Below are positions 22,326 to 24,422 of a stretch of DNA of 24,422 nt, in pieces. Position 1 is the stretch's first letter. Every line of letters begins with the position of its first letter. The notes beneath the pieces are model-generated. The model was not told the origin of the DNA. It was given only the letters and a program-made list of their open reading frames with translations, and searched no databases. A program made the position numbers and the translations under genes. The DNA comes from CAYQEC01 sp964569015. Lineage in GTDB: Bacteria; Actinomycetota; Acidimicrobiia; Spongiisociales; UBA5794. The DNA lies in contig CAZMSN010000031.1 in the NCBI GenBank assembly GCA_964569015.1, forward strand, positions 1 to 24,422, given 5' to 3'.

Positions 22326-23768
22326 ATGCCCTCACTCGACAAGCCACCCGCCTGGATCGCCAACGCCGTCTTCTATCAGATCTTCCCCGACCGCTTCGCG
22401 GTGTCGGAGCGGGTGGCAAAGCCGTTCAATCTGGAGCCGTGGTACACCGCGCCGACGAGGCGCGGCTACAAGGGCGGTGACCTGCTCGGCGTGGTAGAGA
22501 GGCTCGACTGGCTGACCGATCTCGGCGTCAACGCGATCTACCTCAACCCGATCTTCCAGTCGACGGCCAACCACCGCTACCACACCCACGACTACTTCCA
22601 CGTCGACCCCATCCTGGGCGGCAACGAAGCATTCGACGAGCTGCTCGACGCCTGTCACAGTCGCGGCATCCGGGTCATCATCGACGGCGTCTTCAACCAC
22701 GCCAGCCGGGGCTTCCTCCAGTTCAACGACATCCTGGAGAACGGTCCACATTCACCCTGGATCGATTGGTTCATCGTGCGTGGTTGGCCGCTGCACGCCT
22801 ACGACGAGATCCGCCGGCCCAACTACGCGGCCTGGTGGGGCCTGGCCGCCCTCCCCAAGTTCAACACCGATCATCCCCAGGTGCGCGAGTTCCTCATGCG
22901 CGTTGGGGAGCACTGGACGCGTAAGGGCATCGACGGCTGGCGGCTCGACGTGCCCCAGGAGATCAAGACCCCCGGCTTCTGGGAGGAGTTCCGCCGGCGC
23001 GTCAAGGCGATCAACCCCGACCTCTATGTCGTCGGCGAGGTCTGGGCTAACGCGGGCGAGTGGATCAGCGACGGGACCCGATTCGACGGGGTGATGAACT
23101 ACCCCCTCACCACGACGATCATCTCCTATGCCGTCGGTGATCGTGTCGATCCCGCCATGGACATCGACAACCCTTGGTACGTCATCTCGCCTCCGCTCGA
23201 CGCTGCCGGCTATGCGGACCGCATTGACGAGCTGCTCGCCGCCTACCCCGAGCACGCCCACCTCGCCAACCTCAATCTGCTCGACTCGCACGACACGGCC
23301 CGCATCCTGTCGATCGCCTCGGGTGATCGGGACTCGGTCGTGCTCGGCGCCTTGCTGCTGTTCACCTACCCCGGTGCCCCGTGCCTGTACTACGGCACCG
23401 AGATCGGCCTCGCCGGGGGCACCGACCCCGATTCGCGGCGTTCCTTCCCCTGGCGGGAGGATCGCCACGATCGGGATCTGCTCGAGACGTTCAGGCAGCT
23501 CATCGCCCTGCGCAAGAACCATCCGGCGCTCCGGAGTCCCGCCTACCGCAGACTCCACCCAACCGGAGAGAAGAACGGCGATCTCGTGGTGTTCGAGCGC
23601 CGCCACGCTGACGAGACCCTGATAGTGGCGGTCAACGTGGGTGACGACGAAGCCGCGGCGCCCGTCGAACCCGGTGGGTTCACCCTTCTGTGGGGCCGCG
23701 GGAAGGCTGGGGACGGGACGATCCAGGTGCCCGGCCGCTCCGGGGCGGTGTGGCAGGTCGTTGCTTGA
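22326..23768 (+). CDS. GH13 alpha-glycosidase (neopullulanase/cyclomaltodextrinase-like)
   Basis: This 480-residue alpha-amylase-family enzyme probably hydrolyses alpha-1,4 (and perhaps alpha-1,6) glucosidic bonds in maltodextrins or pullulan. The four conserved GH13 regions are visible: VIIDGVFNH (about 117-125), GWRLDVPQE with the nucleophile D208, VVGEVW with the acid/base E238, and LLDSHDTAR with the stabilising D323. The opening WIANAVFYQIFPDRFA is typical of intracellular neopullulanase-like members. There is no signal peptide, so it should act in the cytoplasm. The N-terminal starch-binding domain of classical neopullulanases is absent. A C-terminal beta-domain (about 405-480) is present. 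The ATG at 22326 is supported by a leaderless promoter; an upstream ATG at 22272 would add residues unlike the family. Confidence 0.93.
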   Translation: MPSLDKPPAWIANAVFYQIFPDRFAVSERVAKPFNLEPWYTAPTRRGYKGGDLLGVVERLDWLTDLGVNAIYLNPIFQSTANHRYHTHDYFHVDPILGGNEAFDELLDACHSRGIRVIIDGVFNHASRGFLQFNDILENGPHSPWIDWFIVRGWPLHAYDEIRRPNYAAWWGLAALPKFNTDHPQVREFLMRVGEHWTRKGIDGWRLDVPQEIKTPGFWEEFRRRVKAINPDLYVVGEVWANAGEWISDGTRFDGVMNYPLTTTIISYAVGDRVDPAMDIDNPWYVISPPLDAAGYADRIDELLAAYPEHAHLANLNLLDSHDTARILSIASGDRDSVVLGALLLFTYPGAPCLYYGTEIGLAGGTDPDSRRSFPWREDRHDRDLLETFRQLIALRKNHPALRSPAYRRLHPTGEKNGDLVVFERRHADETLIVAVNVGDDEAAAPVEPGGFTLLWGRGKAGDGTIQVPGRSGAVWQVVA

Positions 23769-23803
23769 GGTGACCACACCTCTCCACTCCCCCTCGGCTC
23801 TTC

Positions 23804-23839
23804 CTTCACCCTCGCTTTCGAGAGAGGGTCGACGAGGCC
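23804..23839 (-). repeat. Dispersed intergenic hairpin repeat, copy 2
   Basis: Read on the minus strand this segment matches the copy at 260-297 at both ends: GCCTC-x-TCGACCCTC and GAGGGTGAAG. Its stem (ACCCTC at 23808-23813 and GAGGGT at 23824-23829) is shorter, and the loop differs. It lies between the GH13 stop and the decarboxylase promoter, where it could also end GH13 transcription. Confidence 0.5.
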
Positions 23840-23853
23840 GCCAAACAAACGGG

Positions 23854-23868
23854 TAGGGTTTCTCGCCC
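23854..23868 (+). promoter_or_regulatory. Probable leaderless promoter of the decarboxylase gene
   Basis: TAGGGT at 23854-23859 is followed by nine bases and the ATG at 23869. No Shine-Dalgarno sequence lies in between. Confidence 0.4.
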
Positions 23869-24422
23869 ATGGAACGTGACACCGCCGAAACTGGGGGCTT
23901 CAGCCCGCTCCTGTCCCGGCTGGGACAACAGCTCGATGCCTTCCTCCGCTTCGACGGCACCGATGCAGTGGATCGGCGCGAATTCTGGACGGCCGCTCTG
24001 AACGGGTCGGTGCCGGAGGAGGGCATCGGCGCCGCCGGTGTCGTCGACGAACTGGAGCAGACGCTGCTCCCCAACGGCAGCGTCATCTCGAGCCCGCGCT
24101 TTTACGGCTGGATCACCGCCGGGCCCACCACCGTGCCGACCGTAGCGTCGGCGGCGGCCATGATCGCCGCCCCCCAGCGATACACCATCACCGCGTTCAA
24201 TCGCCTCGAGGAGCTGTCGCTCGAATGGCTCGCTCAGCTCTGTGGGCTGCGCGAGCACATGCGCGGCGTCTATACGAGCGGTGGCTCCGTCGCCAACCTC
24301 GTCGCCCTCGGCGCTGCCCGCCAGTTCGCCTTCGAGCAGCGCGGCGTCGACCCCGCCGCCGACGGCATCGGCACCGCCGGGGTCGCCATCTACACCTCGG
24401 CGGAGGCGCACCACAGCGTGCA
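23869..24422 (+). CDS. PLP-dependent group II amino-acid decarboxylase (3' truncated by window end)
   Basis: The frame is open from the ATG at 23869 to the last base, giving 184 residues of an enzyme that should be about 450-500 long. The sequence is typical of the N-terminal part of aromatic-L-amino-acid/glutamate-type decarboxylases. SSPRFYGWITAGPT resembles the substrate-binding segment. NRLEELSLEWLAQLCGL precedes GVYTSGGSVANLVAL, the phosphate-cofactor loop, and IYTSAEAHHSV contains the histidine that stacks on PLP. The PLP-binding lysine would lie further on and cannot be checked. Substrate (tyrosine, DOPA, tryptophan, aspartate or other) is undetermined. The start is supported by a nearby TAGGGT -10 box and by the natural N-terminus MERDTAETGGFSPLL. 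Confidence 0.9.
   Translation, partial: MERDTAETGGFSPLLSRLGQQLDAFLRFDGTDAVDRREFWTAALNGSVPEEGIGAAGVVDELEQTLLPNGSVISSPRFYGWITAGPTTVPTVASAAAMIAAPQRYTITAFNRLEELSLEWLAQLCGLREHMRGVYTSGGSVANLVALGAARQFAFEQRGVDPAADGIGTAGVAIYTSAEAHHSV

Noticed and set aside
20720..22363. 547-codon open frame on the minus strand
   Set aside because: It is antisense to the PL14-SLH gene. Its repetitive pattern simply mirrors the three SLH repeats.
22752..24086. 444-codon open frame on the minus strand
   Set aside because: It spans the 3' part of GH13, the intergenic gap and the start of the decarboxylase on the opposite strand. There is no coding signature.
1..24422. CRISPR arrays, tRNA/rRNA genes, insertion sequences, retrons or toxin-antitoxin pairs
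   Set aside because: Reading both strands showed no spaced direct repeats, cloverleaf-like sequence, transposase or reverse transcriptase motifs. The only short dispersed repeat is the hairpin element reported above.

Overview
This is a chromosomal window from a high-GC actinobacterium, most likely of the Acidimicrobiia or a related deep lineage. The lineage evidence is a WhiB-family iron-sulfur regulator, a bacterial proteasome activator (Bpa) with the C-terminal GQYL motif, frequent GTG starts, and several genes whose start codon lies 6-9 bases after a TANNNT -10 box (leaderless transcription). Three secreted proteins carry a cysteine-containing variant of the S-layer homology (SLH) repeat. 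I see no tRNA, rRNA, CRISPR array, insertion sequence or prophage. The exact taxon is inference.

Layout, left to right. At 1-167 is the tail of an SLH-repeat protein, followed by two hairpins. One of these (260-297) belongs to a dispersed repeat with a second copy at 23804-23839. A solitary beta-class DNA methyltransferase (369-1229) converges on NhaA (1293-2726, minus). NhaA is divergent from a CaCA-type Na+/Ca2+ exchanger (2911-3843). Then come bpa (4015-4509) and a WhiB regulator (4728-5006), the latter with a perfect palindrome across its predicted -10 region. From 5035 to 8945 the minus strand reads, in transcription order: a 48-residue leaderless small ORF, an HAD-IB phosphatase, a YihY/BrkB membrane protein (these three joined by 4-base overlaps), a DEAD-box RNA helicase and a cyclophilin.

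A carbohydrate switch occupies 9037-12170. A LacI-type repressor and mannose-6-phosphate isomerase (overlapping ATGA) are divergent from a ROK-family sugar kinase. The gap between them holds three related GTTAACGT-type sites around the kinase promoter. Next, on the minus strand, are a secreted three-SLH protein with an unrecognised C-terminal domain and a tail-anchored protein.

At 14682-19945 a tight plus-strand operon makes the Fe(CN)2CO ligands of [NiFe]-hydrogenase: a SlyD-like FKBP lipoprotein, then hypF, hypC, hypD and hypE. HypF and HypE make the cyanide ligand from carbamoyl phosphate, and HypC-HypD form the scaffold for the iron. Neither hypA/hypB nor hydrogenase structural genes are in the window. 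A small BldC/excisionase-type HTH protein follows, with a palindrome over its -35 box. Next to it is an unrecognised protein that looks like two tandem SH3/LSm-like barrels. The right end holds a secreted PL14-like protein with three SLH repeats, a GH13 glycosidase and the start of a PLP-dependent decarboxylase that runs off the window.

Most functions are recognisable families. The least explained items are the 48-residue ORF heading the phosphatase/BrkB operon, the two-barrel protein next to the HTH regulator, the dispersed hairpin repeat, the palindromes over the whiB and HTH promoters, and the extracytoplasmic SlyD-like protein in the hydrogenase maturation operon.
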